NCBI GenBank assembly: GCA_040510375.1
Contig: JBEVJC010000013.1
Location: 149,651 to 213,650 of the forward strand
From: JBEVJC01 sp040510375
GTDB taxonomy: Bacteria > Bacteroidota > Bacteroidia > Chitinophagales > Chitinophagaceae
Length of the DNA stretch: 64,000 nt
Reading direction: 5' to 3'
Part shown: piece after piece, positions 18,204 through 27,451 of the stretch
Numbering within the stretch: position 1 is the stretch's first letter
Layout of the letters: each line of letters starts with the position of its first letter
Notes under the pieces: generated by a model
Databases searched by the model: none
What the model saw: the letters and a program-made list of their open reading frames with translations, nothing else
What the model was told of the DNA's origin: nothing
Position numbers and translations under genes: made by a program

Positions 18204-18794
18204 ATGGAAACAAAGAAGATTTATTTACGATTTACAGTCCTTACGGCAATGATACTTATTGCGGCATTCAGCAGACTTGTTCCTCATATGCCCAATTTTT
18301 CCCCGCTTGGTGCGATTGGACTATTTGGTGCCGCTCACTTTCAAAAGAAGTGGCAGGCATTTTTAATACCCATAGCAGCGACCTGGCTGAGTGATCTGTA
18401 CATCAATAACGTGGTATATGCTCAATACTACCCAAGGTTTACCTGGTTTTATAGTGGCTTTTACTGGACATATGGCACATACCTGTTAATTGTGCTGGCC
18501 GGGATCCTGATCTTGAAAAAAATATCCGTTCAACGTGTACTTACCGCATCACTTACTTCTACTGCCTTGTTTTTCCTGATCACCAACTTCATTTGCTGGC
18601 CGGGAAACAATACCGATTCACAGGATTTTAGCGGATTGATGAATTGTTATGTTGCTGGTATTCCTTTTTTGAATGGAACTTTTTTGGGAGATTTGTTTTA
18701 TTCCGGGGTGCTGTTTGGAAGTTTTGCGCTGGCGCAAAGGAGTTTTCCAATTCTCCGGCCGGAAACGCCCGCTTTTTTAATGAATAAAGTATAA
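18204..18794 (+). CDS. DUF6580-like multi-pass membrane protein of the B12 operon
   Basis: 196 residues with about five hydrophobic segments and no signal peptide. The motif RLVPHMPNFSPLGAIGLFGA followed by WLSDLYINNVVY is characteristic of a small family annotated as a DUF6580 putative transport protein. Its size and helix pattern resemble the S (substrate-binding) components of ECF transporters, although this is not a demonstrated homology. Because no btuC or btuD is found in the operon, it is the best local candidate for the inner-membrane B12 step (inference). The gene lies 17 bp after the preceding lipoprotein gene. Confidence 0.72.
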   Translation: METKKIYLRFTVLTAMILIAAFSRLVPHMPNFSPLGAIGLFGAAHFQKKWQAFLIPIAATWLSDLYINNVVYAQYYPRFTWFYSGFYWTYGTYLLIVLAGILILKKISVQRVLTASLTSTALFFLITNFICWPGNNTDSQDFSGLMNCYVAGIPFLNGTFLGDLFYSGVLFGSFALAQRSFPILRPETPAFLMNKV

Positions 18795-18879
18795 AAGCTT
18801 CTCACCCGAAAAAGGGCCCGTGTTATTGCGGTGTGATGCCTGCCTGCTTTATCTTAAATCCAATTTAATTCATTGTTAC

Positions 18880-19680
18880 ATGGACTATTTTCCCAAACGA
18901 ATTATCTGTCTCACGGAGGAAACTACAGAGACGCTTTATTTACTGGGTGAGCAGGAACGGATTGTGGGAATTTCCGGGTTCACTGTCAGGCCCGCACAGG
19001 CCCGTAAGGAAAAACCTGTTGTATCCGCATTTACGGATGCCAATATTGAGAAGATTGTTTCATTACAACCTGATCTTGTAATTGGCTTTTCAGATATTCA
19101 GGCTGGGATAGCACAGCAGCTGATAGCGAGGGGTATTACCGTATGGATCAATAATCAACGTACAGTAGCAGGCATTTATGCCATGATCATCCAGCTTGGC
19201 AGCTTGGTTGGTAAAACAGATGATGCAACTAAGTTGGTTAGCCGGTATCAGGCGATAATTGAACAGATCAAACAAACTGGTGATAGTTTCACCACGAAGC
19301 CGAAAGTATATTTTGAAGAATGGTACGATCCACTCATATCGGGTATCGGGTGGGTCAGCGAATTGGTCGAACTCGCAGGCGGAATAGATATCTTTCACGA
19401 ATACCAGCCGGGATCCCTTGCCAGGGACCGGATTATTTCTAACCCTGATGAAGTTATTCAACGTAATCCCGATATCATTATCGCCTCCTGGTGCGGGAAA
19501 AAATTTAAAAAAGAAAAACTCATAAACAGGCCAGGCTGGGATAAGATAAGTGCTGTTAAAAATGATGCGATAGTGGAGATCCGGTCATCGGAAATCCTGC
19601 AGCCCGGTCCGGCAGCACTTACGGCGGGCATCCAGCAGATCGCGTCCATTATACAAAAATGGCATACAAATCAGTTTTGA
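18880..19680 (+). CDS. BtuF-like helical-backbone metal/cobalamin-binding protein without signal peptide
   Basis: 266 residues from ATG 18880; an upstream frame to 18820 adds no signal peptide. The fold is the PF01497 periplasmic-binding type: RIICLTEETTETLYLLGEQE at the start, NIEKIVSLQPDLVIGFSDIQ, EEWYDPLISGIGWVSELVEL and NPDIIIASWCGKKF. Known BtuF captures cobalamin for BtuCD in the periplasm, but this protein begins almost directly with the first strand and has no export signal. That is common for this Bacteroidota subgroup and leaves its location unclear. Position in a riboswitch operon ties it to B12. Confidence 0.82.
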   Translation: MDYFPKRIICLTEETTETLYLLGEQERIVGISGFTVRPAQARKEKPVVSAFTDANIEKIVSLQPDLVIGFSDIQAGIAQQLIARGITVWINNQRTVAGIYAMIIQLGSLVGKTDDATKLVSRYQAIIEQIKQTGDSFTTKPKVYFEEWYDPLISGIGWVSELVELAGGIDIFHEYQPGSLARDRIISNPDEVIQRNPDIIIASWCGKKFKKEKLINRPGWDKISAVKNDAIVEIRSSEILQPGPAALTAGIQQIASIIQKWHTNQF

Positions 19681-19827
19681 TAATTAGCGGCTCTGATAGA
19701 AGCATTGCATCGCGCTTTATTAAAGAGAACAGCACCATTGCTTATATAAAATTATATCGTGTAATGCGTGTACATTGTTACGAGGATGCCTGCAGATATT
19801 GCGCGTATAGTTCAAATAAGGTTACTG

Positions 19828-20172
19828 ATGCAAAAGCCCAAAGCTATTTTTTGTTGGAGTGGCGGTAAAGACAGTGCCTTTGCACTCTTTAAAGTGTTGC
19901 GGGAACAGCGTTATGAGATCGTGTCACTCCTCACCACGCTCAATAAAAATTATAAACGCATATCGATGCACGGAATCCGGGAAGCTCTTCTTGATAGCCA
20001 GGTGGAAGCAATTGGTATCCCGTTGGTGAAGGTATGGGTGACTGGCAGCAGTAACGAGGAATATGAAAGACAAATGGAGCAGCAGTTACTTGGTTTTAAA
20101 AATCAAGGTGTAAACCATATAATCTTTGGTGATATATTAATGTTACCGAACTGGATGTGCAGAAGATTATAA
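19828..20172 (+). pseudogene. Dph6-type PP-loop ATPase (diphthine-ammonia ligase family), truncated
   Basis: 114 residues remain of a family usually about 220 long. The ATP-binding PP-loop is intact (AIFCWSGGKDSAFALFKVL), and the conserved VNHIIFGDI strand is reached at about residue 102, but the sequence then leaves the family and stops after eleven unrelated residues. The missing half carries the substrate-binding part, so the product is probably inactive. At the break (about 20134) another frame, INVTELDVQKIIKKSNGEFN then stop at 20198, looks like the tail of a different gene, which suggests a deletion or insertion junction. The start is ATG 19828. Bacteria do not make diphthamide, so the intact family probably amidates something else, perhaps a corrinoid precursor. 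Confidence 0.75.
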
Positions 20173-20198
20173 AAAAGTCAAACGGGGAGTTTAATTAG
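20135..20198 (+). pseudogene. Possible 3' remnant of an unrelated gene at the island junction
   Basis: In the frame starting at 20136, about twenty codons (INVTELDVQKIIKKSNGEFN) read through to TAG at 20196-20198. They follow directly on the break in the Dph6-like gene and resemble the well-formed end of a protein. The parent gene is not identifiable. Confidence 0.35.
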
Positions 20199-20376
20199 TG
20201 ATTGATAATTAATTAACCTTGATTATTACTAACGAAGTGCTAGAAGATGAATTGAAAGAAACAACCGCTACAGCTATAGGGCGAAAAAATCCGAACGAGA
20301 ACGATCAAACAGTATCTATGTAATTATATATTGCTTCGATTTATGCAATGTTAATGTTAAATTAACCTTGATGCGG

Positions 20377-20384
20377 TAGCTTTG
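20377..20384 (+). promoter_or_regulatory. -7 promoter element of the ECF sigma gene
   Basis: TAGCTTTG matches TAnnTTTG. It would start transcription near 20391, which makes the TTG at 20382 impossible as a start codon and supports ATG 20409. No clear -33 TTG is visible. Confidence 0.5.
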
Positions 20385-20408
20385 TATCATCGATATTATA
20401 GGAAACTA

Positions 20409-21008
20409 ATGGCTAAAGCGTTTCGGGACTTGACGGATGAAGAATTACTACAGCAATGTGGAAATGACGACGTTCGCGCCTATAACGCTCTTTTTGACCG
20501 CTATGTAGGTAAGCTTCATCGCATGGGTGTTCGTTATGTAAGGGATCAAAATGCTGTTGAAGAGCTGGTGATGGAAATTCTGCTGGATATTTGGGATCGC
20601 CGGGCAAGCGTTCAGTTAAAAGGCAAGTTGTCTTCTTATCTTTTTCAGGCCATGCATAACAAAGCGATTAGTTATTTGCGTAAAGCGGTTCCGGTCATGG
20701 TCGATATCGCGGATATGGATGAGAATAGTTTCGTTGCCGCTAATACAACAGATCAGCGTATCAATTTCCGAGATGCGGAAAATATTCTTGCCGAGAAACT
20801 CGCCAATCTAAGCCCCCAGCGCCGTAAAGTTTTCCAGTTAAGCAGGGAACGGGGCATGACCTATGCCGATATTGCTAACGAAATGAATCTATCCCAAAAT
20901 ACGGTGCGAAATCACATGACTGCCGCACTTGATTACCTTCGAGAGCACTATAATGATGGTGTCACAACGTCATTTACCATCTTTTACATTACTATTCTGA
21001 TTCGTTGA
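20409..21008 (+). CDS. ECF-type RNA polymerase sigma-70 factor
   Basis: About 199 residues from ATG 20409. Region 2 spans roughly 15-85 (DDVRAYNALFDRYVGKLHRM; AVEELVMEILLDIWDRRASV), and region 4 about 120-175 with LSPQRRKVFQLSRERGMTYA and the HTH DIANEMNLSQNTVRNHM. It is followed by a FecR anti-sigma gene and a TonB-dependent transducer with an STN domain, the standard three-part surface-signalling cassette of Bacteroidota. It should direct RNA polymerase to the downstream receptor operon when the ligand is bound at the surface. The C-terminus after the HTH is short and hydrophobic. Confidence 0.93.
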   Translation: MAKAFRDLTDEELLQQCGNDDVRAYNALFDRYVGKLHRMGVRYVRDQNAVEELVMEILLDIWDRRASVQLKGKLSSYLFQAMHNKAISYLRKAVPVMVDIADMDENSFVAANTTDQRINFRDAENILAEKLANLSPQRRKVFQLSRERGMTYADIANEMNLSQNTVRNHMTAALDYLREHYNDGVTTSFTIFYITILIR

Positions 21009-21214
21009 TTTGAGCCTTTGCCATTACTCTATCTAGCATTCGGCAACTATACAATCCTACTATTATCTTATTACTGATTATCAGTATTTCACAATAATTA
21101 TTAAAAATAATCGAATCTTGATTAGTCCTATCCTACGCTTTTTTGCGACTATACTAATAGAGGGCTATGTGATAGAGTGAATTGTGATTTGATTTTAAAA
21201 GCAGCGGTTTTAAA
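21009..21214. other. AT-rich spacer between sigma and anti-sigma genes
   Basis: About 206 bp, strongly AT-rich, with no gene. No hairpin stands out; a separate anti-sigma promoter may lie here. Confidence 0.4.
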
Positions 21215-22237
21215 TTGGAAAATCCAGACAAAGAATTATTACTCAAATACCTGCACAATTACAGTCAGTGTACGTCCTATGAGATCATCAGGGCACAAGC
21301 CTTGCTGGATCTTCCCTGGGCTCAGGAACTGATCAAGTCATTGTCATGGGAGGAATGGGAGCAGCCTTTGCTGAATGACGAAAGGGCCAATGAGTTGCAC
21401 GGGCAATGGAAGGAAAAGGCTAATGCCCGTATCCAGTTCGGAAAAAATAAAGTAGTCGGCAAAATCACGGTACTGCATAGGTTGGCACGTTTGCCATATG
21501 CAGCAGTTTGGGCAAGTATATTTGTTATTGCCGGATTGGCAATATGGCAAATCAGGAAAAATCCAACTGATCAGTTTGTCATGATCGAAAAGGTGAATAC
21601 AATCGGCACTCCGGTTAGGTACGTGCTGCCCGATAGTTCTGAAGTTTACCTGGCCAGTGGCAGTAAAGTATCTTACAGTGCTGAATTCAAAGGTAAGACC
21701 CGCGACATTCAATTGCATGGTGAAGCTTTCTTTCAGGTTACCCACGACAAGGAGAAACCTTTCATAATCCACACGGGTGATATTGAGACTCAAGTGCTGG
21801 GTACTTCTTTCAAGGTTACTGACTATGAAGGTAGGCCACTTGAGGTTGCGGTTGCTACCGGAAAGGTTAGCGTAAGCATGATACAACCTGACGATCACAA
21901 ATTGTTGGCGACTTTGACACCGGGTAATAAAGTATCCTGGGACAAGAAAACACAAAAAGCTGAACTTGGATACACTGAAGTTGATTACCTACAACAATGG
22001 AAAACGGGCGATCTCATATTTGACCGCTTGGATATGCAATATATCGCGGCAGAATTGCAGCACCGTTTCGGGGTGAGCATTGTATTTGCCGATGCCGAAG
22101 TTAAGGACAACAGGGTAAGTGCGACTTTCTCAGCTAATAAGCCGATCGATAAGATTATGAATACTTTGAAAATAGCAGGAAAGTTCACTTACTCCACCAA
22201 AGACAATAAAACATTTACGATTTACACGCCGGAGTAA
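21215..22237 (+). CDS. FecR-family anti-sigma factor
   Basis: 340 residues, start TTG at 21215 (the first in-frame ATG is much later). A cytoplasmic sigma-binding region of about 90 residues precedes one membrane helix at about 93-113 (LPYAAVWASIFVIAGLAIWQ). The periplasmic FecR domain follows (about 118-250; VRYVLPDSSEVYLASGSKVS, GEAFFQVTHDKEKPFIIHTG, VLGTSFKV), and then a DUF4974 domain with FDRLDMQYIAAELQHRFGVS. It should hold the upstream ECF sigma factor until the receptor's STN domain signals ligand binding. An imperfect terminator hairpin follows at 22268-22293. Confidence 0.95.
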   Translation: MENPDKELLLKYLHNYSQCTSYEIIRAQALLDLPWAQELIKSLSWEEWEQPLLNDERANELHGQWKEKANARIQFGKNKVVGKITVLHRLARLPYAAVWASIFVIAGLAIWQIRKNPTDQFVMIEKVNTIGTPVRYVLPDSSEVYLASGSKVSYSAEFKGKTRDIQLHGEAFFQVTHDKEKPFIIHTGDIETQVLGTSFKVTDYEGRPLEVAVATGKVSVSMIQPDDHKLLATLTPGNKVSWDKKTQKAELGYTEVDYLQQWKTGDLIFDRLDMQYIAAELQHRFGVSIVFADAEVKDNRVSATFSANKPIDKIMNTLKIAGKFTYSTKDNKTFTIYTPE

Positions 22238-22267
22238 TGCCTATGTGAGATGATATATTATAGTTAA

Positions 22268-22293
22268 AGCGCCCTGCATGAATACAGGACGCT
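22268..22293 (+). terminator. Probable terminator after fecR
   Basis: AGCGCCCTG pairs with CAGGACGCT around a short loop (one C/A mismatch). The tail is TTAAAAAG, so the U-run is weak. It separates the sigma/FecR unit from the receptor gene. Confidence 0.45.
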
Positions 22294-22408
22294 TAAAAAG
22301 GATAAACCGTGTGATTTGGCGATCTGGTCGGCTTACCCTTTGAATACCGGATTGATCCGGACATTACAGGAAATTCATATTTGATTAACCTATAACAAAT
22401 ACAATTAT

Positions 22409-25400
22409 ATGCAAAAAGTAGTACAACTACTTCGTGACTCCGAATTTTTAAAAAATAAAGCATACAAATTTTGCCTCCTGTTTATCCTGATGCTTTCCAT
22501 GTTCTCGGGGAGACTTTACGCGCAGGACGTGCTGAGCACAAAGAAAATAGATCTTGACTTAAAAGATGTTACGTTGCGATCAGCGTTGATGTCTGTGCAG
22601 AAGCAAAGTGGGCTTAATTTCGCTTTCAGCCAGGATTTCGAAAAGCATAGTCCGGTAAAAGTTTCGATTTTCCAAAAGTCAGTTACGGTAAGGTCTGCAA
22701 TCGAAACACTTTTAAAAGGCACCAATCTACGTTATGTATTGACAGACGATCAGATTGTCATAGACGAAATACCAGCTTCTAAAAGCCCAAACGTCCAAGC
22801 CGGCGGCGGCCCCGGCACGATTAAAGGCCGTATCGTTGAATTTGAAACCTCACAGCCGCTGCCAGGCGCTTCTGTATATATCGTAGAACTGCAAATAGGT
22901 ATGCAGTCCAATCTCGATGGCTACTACGCTTTTAATAATATACCTGCTGGCAAATACACTTTGCAAATATCGTATGTAAGTTTTAACACCGAAAAGATTA
23001 GCGTAGAGATAAAAGCAGGTAAGGAAGAAACTTACGATATAAAAATGCATGGTTCTAATAAATTGAATGAGGTGGTGATAAGTGGAACAAGAATAAGCAG
23101 GGCGCCTGTTACTCACACTACGGAAAAGCAAATTGTCGCGGAGATTAAAAATGCCCAGTCAGTGGTGTCAGGCATATCTTCAGAACAAATTAGTAAAAGT
23201 GCGGATCGTAATGCTGCCGAAGTAGTAAGAAAGATCGCCGGTGTAACCGTAAGAGATGACAAATTTATCGTCATTCGGGGTATGAACGAACGGTATAATC
23301 TTACTTACCTGAACGGTAATGTCGCACCGTCCACAGAATTGTATTCCAGGGCATTTTCACTTGACCTGGTGCCCAGCCGCATCATCGACCGTATCCTGAT
23401 CTATAAATCACCTGCACCAGATTTGCTGGCCGACATGACAGGCGGTGCAGTGAAAATATTCACTAAAGATGCCAGGAATGTTAAACACTTCGATATTGAA
23501 TTCCAGACCGGATATCGGGGGAATACCACTTTTAATCAAAACTTTTTGACTTACCGAGGCGGCAAGTTTGATTTTTTAGGGTTTGATGACCGCACCCGGA
23601 AATTACCATCATCTGTGCCCAAGTATGGCGACTTTAACAAAGCGAGAATCAGTCAGTCAGATTATATTAAAAGCTTCTCCAGCATTCTGAATTATGGCAA
23701 GCAGGCAGCGGCCGCCCCGGTACAGCTAACTGCTAATTATTACAATCGTTATAAACTGGCGGGTAAACGTTTATCTATACTTACATCCTTCAGTTACAAA
23801 AATGAACCTTTGCACCAGGATGTTGATCGTTCCCAGGGGCTAACTTACAATGTTATTTCAAAAATGACGCAAGAAAGCCAGAACAGCCAGGTCGCGCAGC
23901 TCAGCTTGCTTCAAAACTTTACTTGTCATTTGCGTGACAGCAGTACTCTATATTTCAAAAATTTCTTATTGCAACAAGGTCAAAACAGCACGATATTGAC
24001 CAACACAAAAACTTATCAGTTTTTAGATGGAAATGGTCAATGGGCTCAAGGAGCTAATCCATCAAATACAAGTACATCTAATGCACCCGCTCTGCGTAAC
24101 ATTATTTTATCGTACAGCCAACGATTTTTATATAGCGGAAATTTAGGTGGTCAACATTATTTCGGAAAGAGTGGCAAGCAAAAACTGGAATGGAACGGAG
24201 GTTACACTTACAGTCACCTGGAAATTCCCGACCAACGGGTTATTCGCTTACAGAATAACCTGACTCCAGACCGTACGAACAGCGCAAGCGGAAACTATGA
24301 ACAGAATTGGGTGCCTGTATTCAGAAATGAAGATCCATTACAACAAGTTGCTGATAATAAATTAGCCCTTGGTATGATATCCAGAGTTTGGATACGTAAT
24401 AATGAAAGTGTTTATAATGCTTCGGTGGATTATACTTATAAACTCAAGCCATGGTTGACATTAAAAACAGGTACCTATCAACAATTCAAGCAACGTATAG
24501 TATTCCGCCGTTCATTTACAGTTAATGAGGGTGATTTAAACAGCGTTGGTTTTCCAAGCTTTAATCCGGGTATTGGCAATAACGGGCAGTATATGGATTT
24601 TAATAATGTGTTTTTCAGGCAGCAAGATCTGGATCATGTTTGGGGCAATATATACCTGAAAGATGACGGAAGCGGCCTCAAAGTTTATGATCGCACCAGC
24701 GGCAGTGATGCATATACAGCTACCGAACAGAACAACAGCTTTTATATGGCGGCCAGCCTTTTGCCATTCAACGGCAAACTGGATATTTATGGCGGGGTAC
24801 GGATAGAATACAACCGCCAAAAGGTTGCCGGTGCTATCGCTTCAATTGATGCGGGTGGTGTCAATGTGCCCGTTATCGCAGATTTAAAAGCCACGCAGCT
24901 TTTGCCGTCATTGAATATCGGTTATCGTCCGGATAATAGTTTTGTTTTCAGGGCAGCTTATGGGAAAACAGTGAACAGGCCTGAGTTCCGGGAATTGTCA
25001 CCCTATAACGAATTGGATTACCTAAACAACCAATCTATAAAAGGAAACCCCAATTTGATTTCCGGCAGCATTTATAACTATGATCTGCGAATGGAATGGT
25101 ATCCTAATGGGAATATTAAGGGAGAGTCCGTCAGTGTGGGCGCATTCTATAAGCAACTGAAGAACCCTATTGAAAGGATCATTTCCAATGATTTATTTTC
25201 CAGCCAGGCAGCAAATATCGGCTTTCAAAATGCGGATCAAGCAACAGTCAAAGGATTGGAACTAGATATTCGTAAAAATCTGGATTTTATTCCGGGCAAT
25301 TTTTTCAGAAATATATCCTTGATTGCCAATGGTTCGTATATGTTAAGTAAAGTAACCAGCAATTTAGATTCGCTAAGGGATATTAATAAAAACCTTGTTA

Positions 25401-25870
25401 AGCCGGTCATCAACCGTCAGTTACAGGGGCAGGCACCCTATTCAGCCAATGTAGGTTTGTACTATGAAAATGCTGGCTCTGGTACTAAGATTTCCATAAT
25501 TTATAATCAGGTCGGGCCGCGCATTTATGCTGCCTCTATAGGGCAACCAGCATACACCAGCATGTATGGTAAAATGCCCGGAGATCAGGGCAGCCTAATA
25601 GAACTAACACGTAAACAACTTGACCTTTCTATCAGCCAGCGAATAATTAAAAGCTTGCTGGCAAAATTGAGCGTGCAGAACCTCTTTAATAATCCGGTGC
25701 AAATGGCGGAGGACGCAAATTTCACTTATAAATATGAGAAGGCTACATTCTCGCCGGCGGCTCCGTCTGCGCCTGGTACAGTTAACCGGGGTGTGATAAC
25801 CGGCGATGTTTTATCTACTGATTATAAACCGGGGCGTTTCATCTTATTAACCTTTACTTATTCATTATAA
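22409..25870 (+). CDS. TonB-dependent transducer with STN and carboxypeptidase-like domains
   Basis: 1153 residues. The signal peptide ends GRLYAQ. An STN signalling domain (about 45-115; LDLKDVTLRSALMSVQKQSG) is followed by a CarboxypepD_reg-like Ig domain (about 138-215; IKGRIVEFETSQPLPGASVY), a plug (about 235-360; RNAAEVVRKIAGVTVRD, FIVIRGMNERYNLTYLNG) and a large barrel. The STN domain fits control through the FecR/ECF pair upstream. No SusD partner follows, so it is not a classic glycan SusCD pair; a metal chelate or another small ligand is plausible but unproven. Codon and base use are AT-richer than in the flanking operons. Confidence 0.92.
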   Translation: MQKVVQLLRDSEFLKNKAYKFCLLFILMLSMFSGRLYAQDVLSTKKIDLDLKDVTLRSALMSVQKQSGLNFAFSQDFEKHSPVKVSIFQKSVTVRSAIETLLKGTNLRYVLTDDQIVIDEIPASKSPNVQAGGGPGTIKGRIVEFETSQPLPGASVYIVELQIGMQSNLDGYYAFNNIPAGKYTLQISYVSFNTEKISVEIKAGKEETYDIKMHGSNKLNEVVISGTRISRAPVTHTTEKQIVAEIKNAQSVVSGISSEQISKSADRNAAEVVRKIAGVTVRDDKFIVIRGMNERYNLTYLNGNVAPSTELYSRAFSLDLVPSRIIDRILIYKSPAPDLLADMTGGAVKIFTKDARNVKHFDIEFQTGYRGNTTFNQNFLTYRGGKFDFLGFDDRTRKLPSSVPKYGDFNKARISQSDYIKSFSSILNYGKQAAAAPVQLTANYYNRYKLAGKRLSILTSFSYKNEPLHQDVDRSQGLTYNVISKMTQESQNSQVAQLSLLQNFTCHLRDSSTLYFKNFLLQQGQNSTILTNTKTYQFLDGNGQWAQGANPSNTSTSNAPALRNIILSYSQRFLYSGNLGGQHYFGKSGKQKLEWNGGYTYSHLEIPDQRVIRLQNNLTPDRTNSASGNYEQNWVPVFRNEDPLQQVADNKLALGMISRVWIRNNESVYNASVDYTYKLKPWLTLKTGTYQQFKQRIVFRRSFTVNEGDLNSVGFPSFNPGIGNNGQYMDFNNVFFRQQDLDHVWGNIYLKDDGSGLKVYDRTSGSDAYTATEQNNSFYMAASLLPFNGKLDIYGGVRIEYNRQKVAGAIASIDAGGVNVPVIADLKATQLLPSLNIGYRPDNSFVFRAAYGKTVNRPEFRELSPYNELDYLNNQSIKGNPNLISGSIYNYDLRMEWYPNGNIKGESVSVGAFYKQLKNPIERIISNDLFSSQAANIGFQNADQATVKGLELDIRKNLDFIPGNFFRNISLIANGSYMLSKVTSNLDSLRDINKNLVKPVINRQLQGQAPYSANVGLYYENAGSGTKISIIYNQVGPRIYAASIGQPAYTSMYGKMPGDQGSLIELTRKQLDLSISQRIIKSLLAKLSVQNLFNNPVQMAEDANFTYKYEKATFSPAAPSAPGTVNRGVITGDVLSTDYKPGRFILLTFTYSL

Positions 25871-25874
25871 GGCC

Positions 25875-27440
25875 ATGATAAATAATTTAATAAATTATAA
25901 ATACTGCTTCCTTACCTGTTGTCTGCTTTTTAGTCTGGCCGCATGCAAAAAATCAGAACAATTCTATGATCAGTTAAAAGGCTTGCCGCAGATTGATCAA
26001 CGGCCCGAATTTGCCTATAAACCCGCTTATATTACCGGGGATACGATGGTGATCACCGGGTTGATGAAGCCGTTAAATACTTTGCTGGTAAACATTGGTG
26101 GCACTAAAGCCAATATTATATCGGTTGATTCTGTAAAATATAGGTATCCCAGCGGTGGCGGCGTTTACGGGTATGATTCCACCTATCTGGACCGTATAAA
26201 AATTGTAATCACACAGGCGATGGAAGGTAAAAGCAAAGAAGTTAAACTGACTAATAATGGTCATAGTTTGATAGGTTCTACGATTGATGTTTTTTCGATC
26301 GGTGGTAAAGGAAGCTTTAACGATAGCCTTAAACTTGTTGCCATGAAAACATTTTCCAATACAGGAAATATTTTCTTATACGGCAACAATGGGAAAGGGG
26401 ACATCTATTATTATGAGCAGAGCAGTAAGAGCTTACGACATATCAATAAAGATGGCAGTGAGGAAGCGCTGTTCGACTTTTCTATTTTAAACGACCAGTT
26501 TGGCAATTATACGATTGGTAACTTCTTAACCGGTGGTGTTAATCCGCAAGGCACAATAGCCTACCTGGCGGTGACTACCAGTAGTGGAGATTATAAACTT
26601 TTAAAACTGGATATCAAGGCAAAAATATTATCAACATTGAACAAATCGGCTGCTATCGGTATCCCGTATGAAGGAAATATTCAGGATGTAAAAATTGTTA
26701 TAAAAGGAATTTATCCTGATAGCAAAGGAAATATTTATATGACTATTGGAAATAATAATGTTGAGCAAACGCCGAGCGCTGTTGCTGTTTACAATGATAA
26801 AAACGGTCAATTTGCTTACATATTTCGGATTTTAGACCAAAATATCGAAAAGTTCCCCGGAATGCCGGGCGTGGGTCTGGAAATGCCGGCAACGGATCAG
26901 CACATTCAAGGTATTCGATTCAGTCCCGAGGAGAACTTATTATATGCCCTCACTTTTGTTAATACGCCCGGACAAGGCGGTGTTAGTGTTTATGATTTGT
27001 CTGCGCGGGTAAAACTGGAACAATTTCAACCAAACCTGCCTTCTGGTGCTGTAAAACCTTTGGATATTCTGGGTGCGTTTTCATCACTTGGGATTTTCTG
27101 GGATAGTACACCTGACCGATGCTTTGGTTTTCTCCCCATGCCGGGTAAAAGATTACAGGTTATGCAATACCAGTTTTTCGGACCATTCGGCGCTAATCCG
27201 AGCGAAACAGCAAAAAACGGACTGCCAAAATGGACAGTGTTAGATTTTGCTGAACAACGAATCTATGCGTATGGACTTGGGCGATGTAACGTAGGAAACA
27301 ATGCCTTTGGACCATACAGCCGTTATAACGGTGCCACTGTTAACATTACCGATCAATTACTCAATTATGACGAGGAAGGTAATCTTTATATGACCGCTAA
27401 CGGGAAAACAGCTTTGGTAAAAACTCAGGTTATAAATTAA
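25875..27440 (+). CDS. Surface lipoprotein, IPT-like N-terminus and propeller-like body
   Basis: 521 residues. The lipoprotein signal ends FSLAACKKS. Residues about 45-150 resemble an IPT/TIG Ig-like domain (DTMVITGLMKPLNTLLVNIG). The rest has repeated NIFLYGNNGKGDIYYYEQSS and GIRFSPEENLLYALTF-type strands expected of a beta-propeller. The gene starts 4 bp after the receptor stop, so the two are co-translated and probably form an outer-membrane complex, with the lipoprotein as an extracellular lid. I know no named family for the full length. Confidence 0.75.
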   Translation: MINNLINYKYCFLTCCLLFSLAACKKSEQFYDQLKGLPQIDQRPEFAYKPAYITGDTMVITGLMKPLNTLLVNIGGTKANIISVDSVKYRYPSGGGVYGYDSTYLDRIKIVITQAMEGKSKEVKLTNNGHSLIGSTIDVFSIGGKGSFNDSLKLVAMKTFSNTGNIFLYGNNGKGDIYYYEQSSKSLRHINKDGSEEALFDFSILNDQFGNYTIGNFLTGGVNPQGTIAYLAVTTSSGDYKLLKLDIKAKILSTLNKSAAIGIPYEGNIQDVKIVIKGIYPDSKGNIYMTIGNNNVEQTPSAVAVYNDKNGQFAYIFRILDQNIEKFPGMPGVGLEMPATDQHIQGIRFSPEENLLYALTFVNTPGQGGVSVYDLSARVKLEQFQPNLPSGAVKPLDILGAFSSLGIFWDSTPDRCFGFLPMPGKRLQVMQYQFFGPFGANPSETAKNGLPKWTVLDFAEQRIYAYGLGRCNVGNNAFGPYSRYNGATVNITDQLLNYDEEGNLYMTANGKTALVKTQVIN

Positions 27441-27451
27441 ATAAAGCAGAA

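Noticed and set aside
19659..19868. 69-codon open frame between the BtuF-like and PP-loop genes
   Set aside because: It overlaps both genes and matches no family; treated as a shadow frame.
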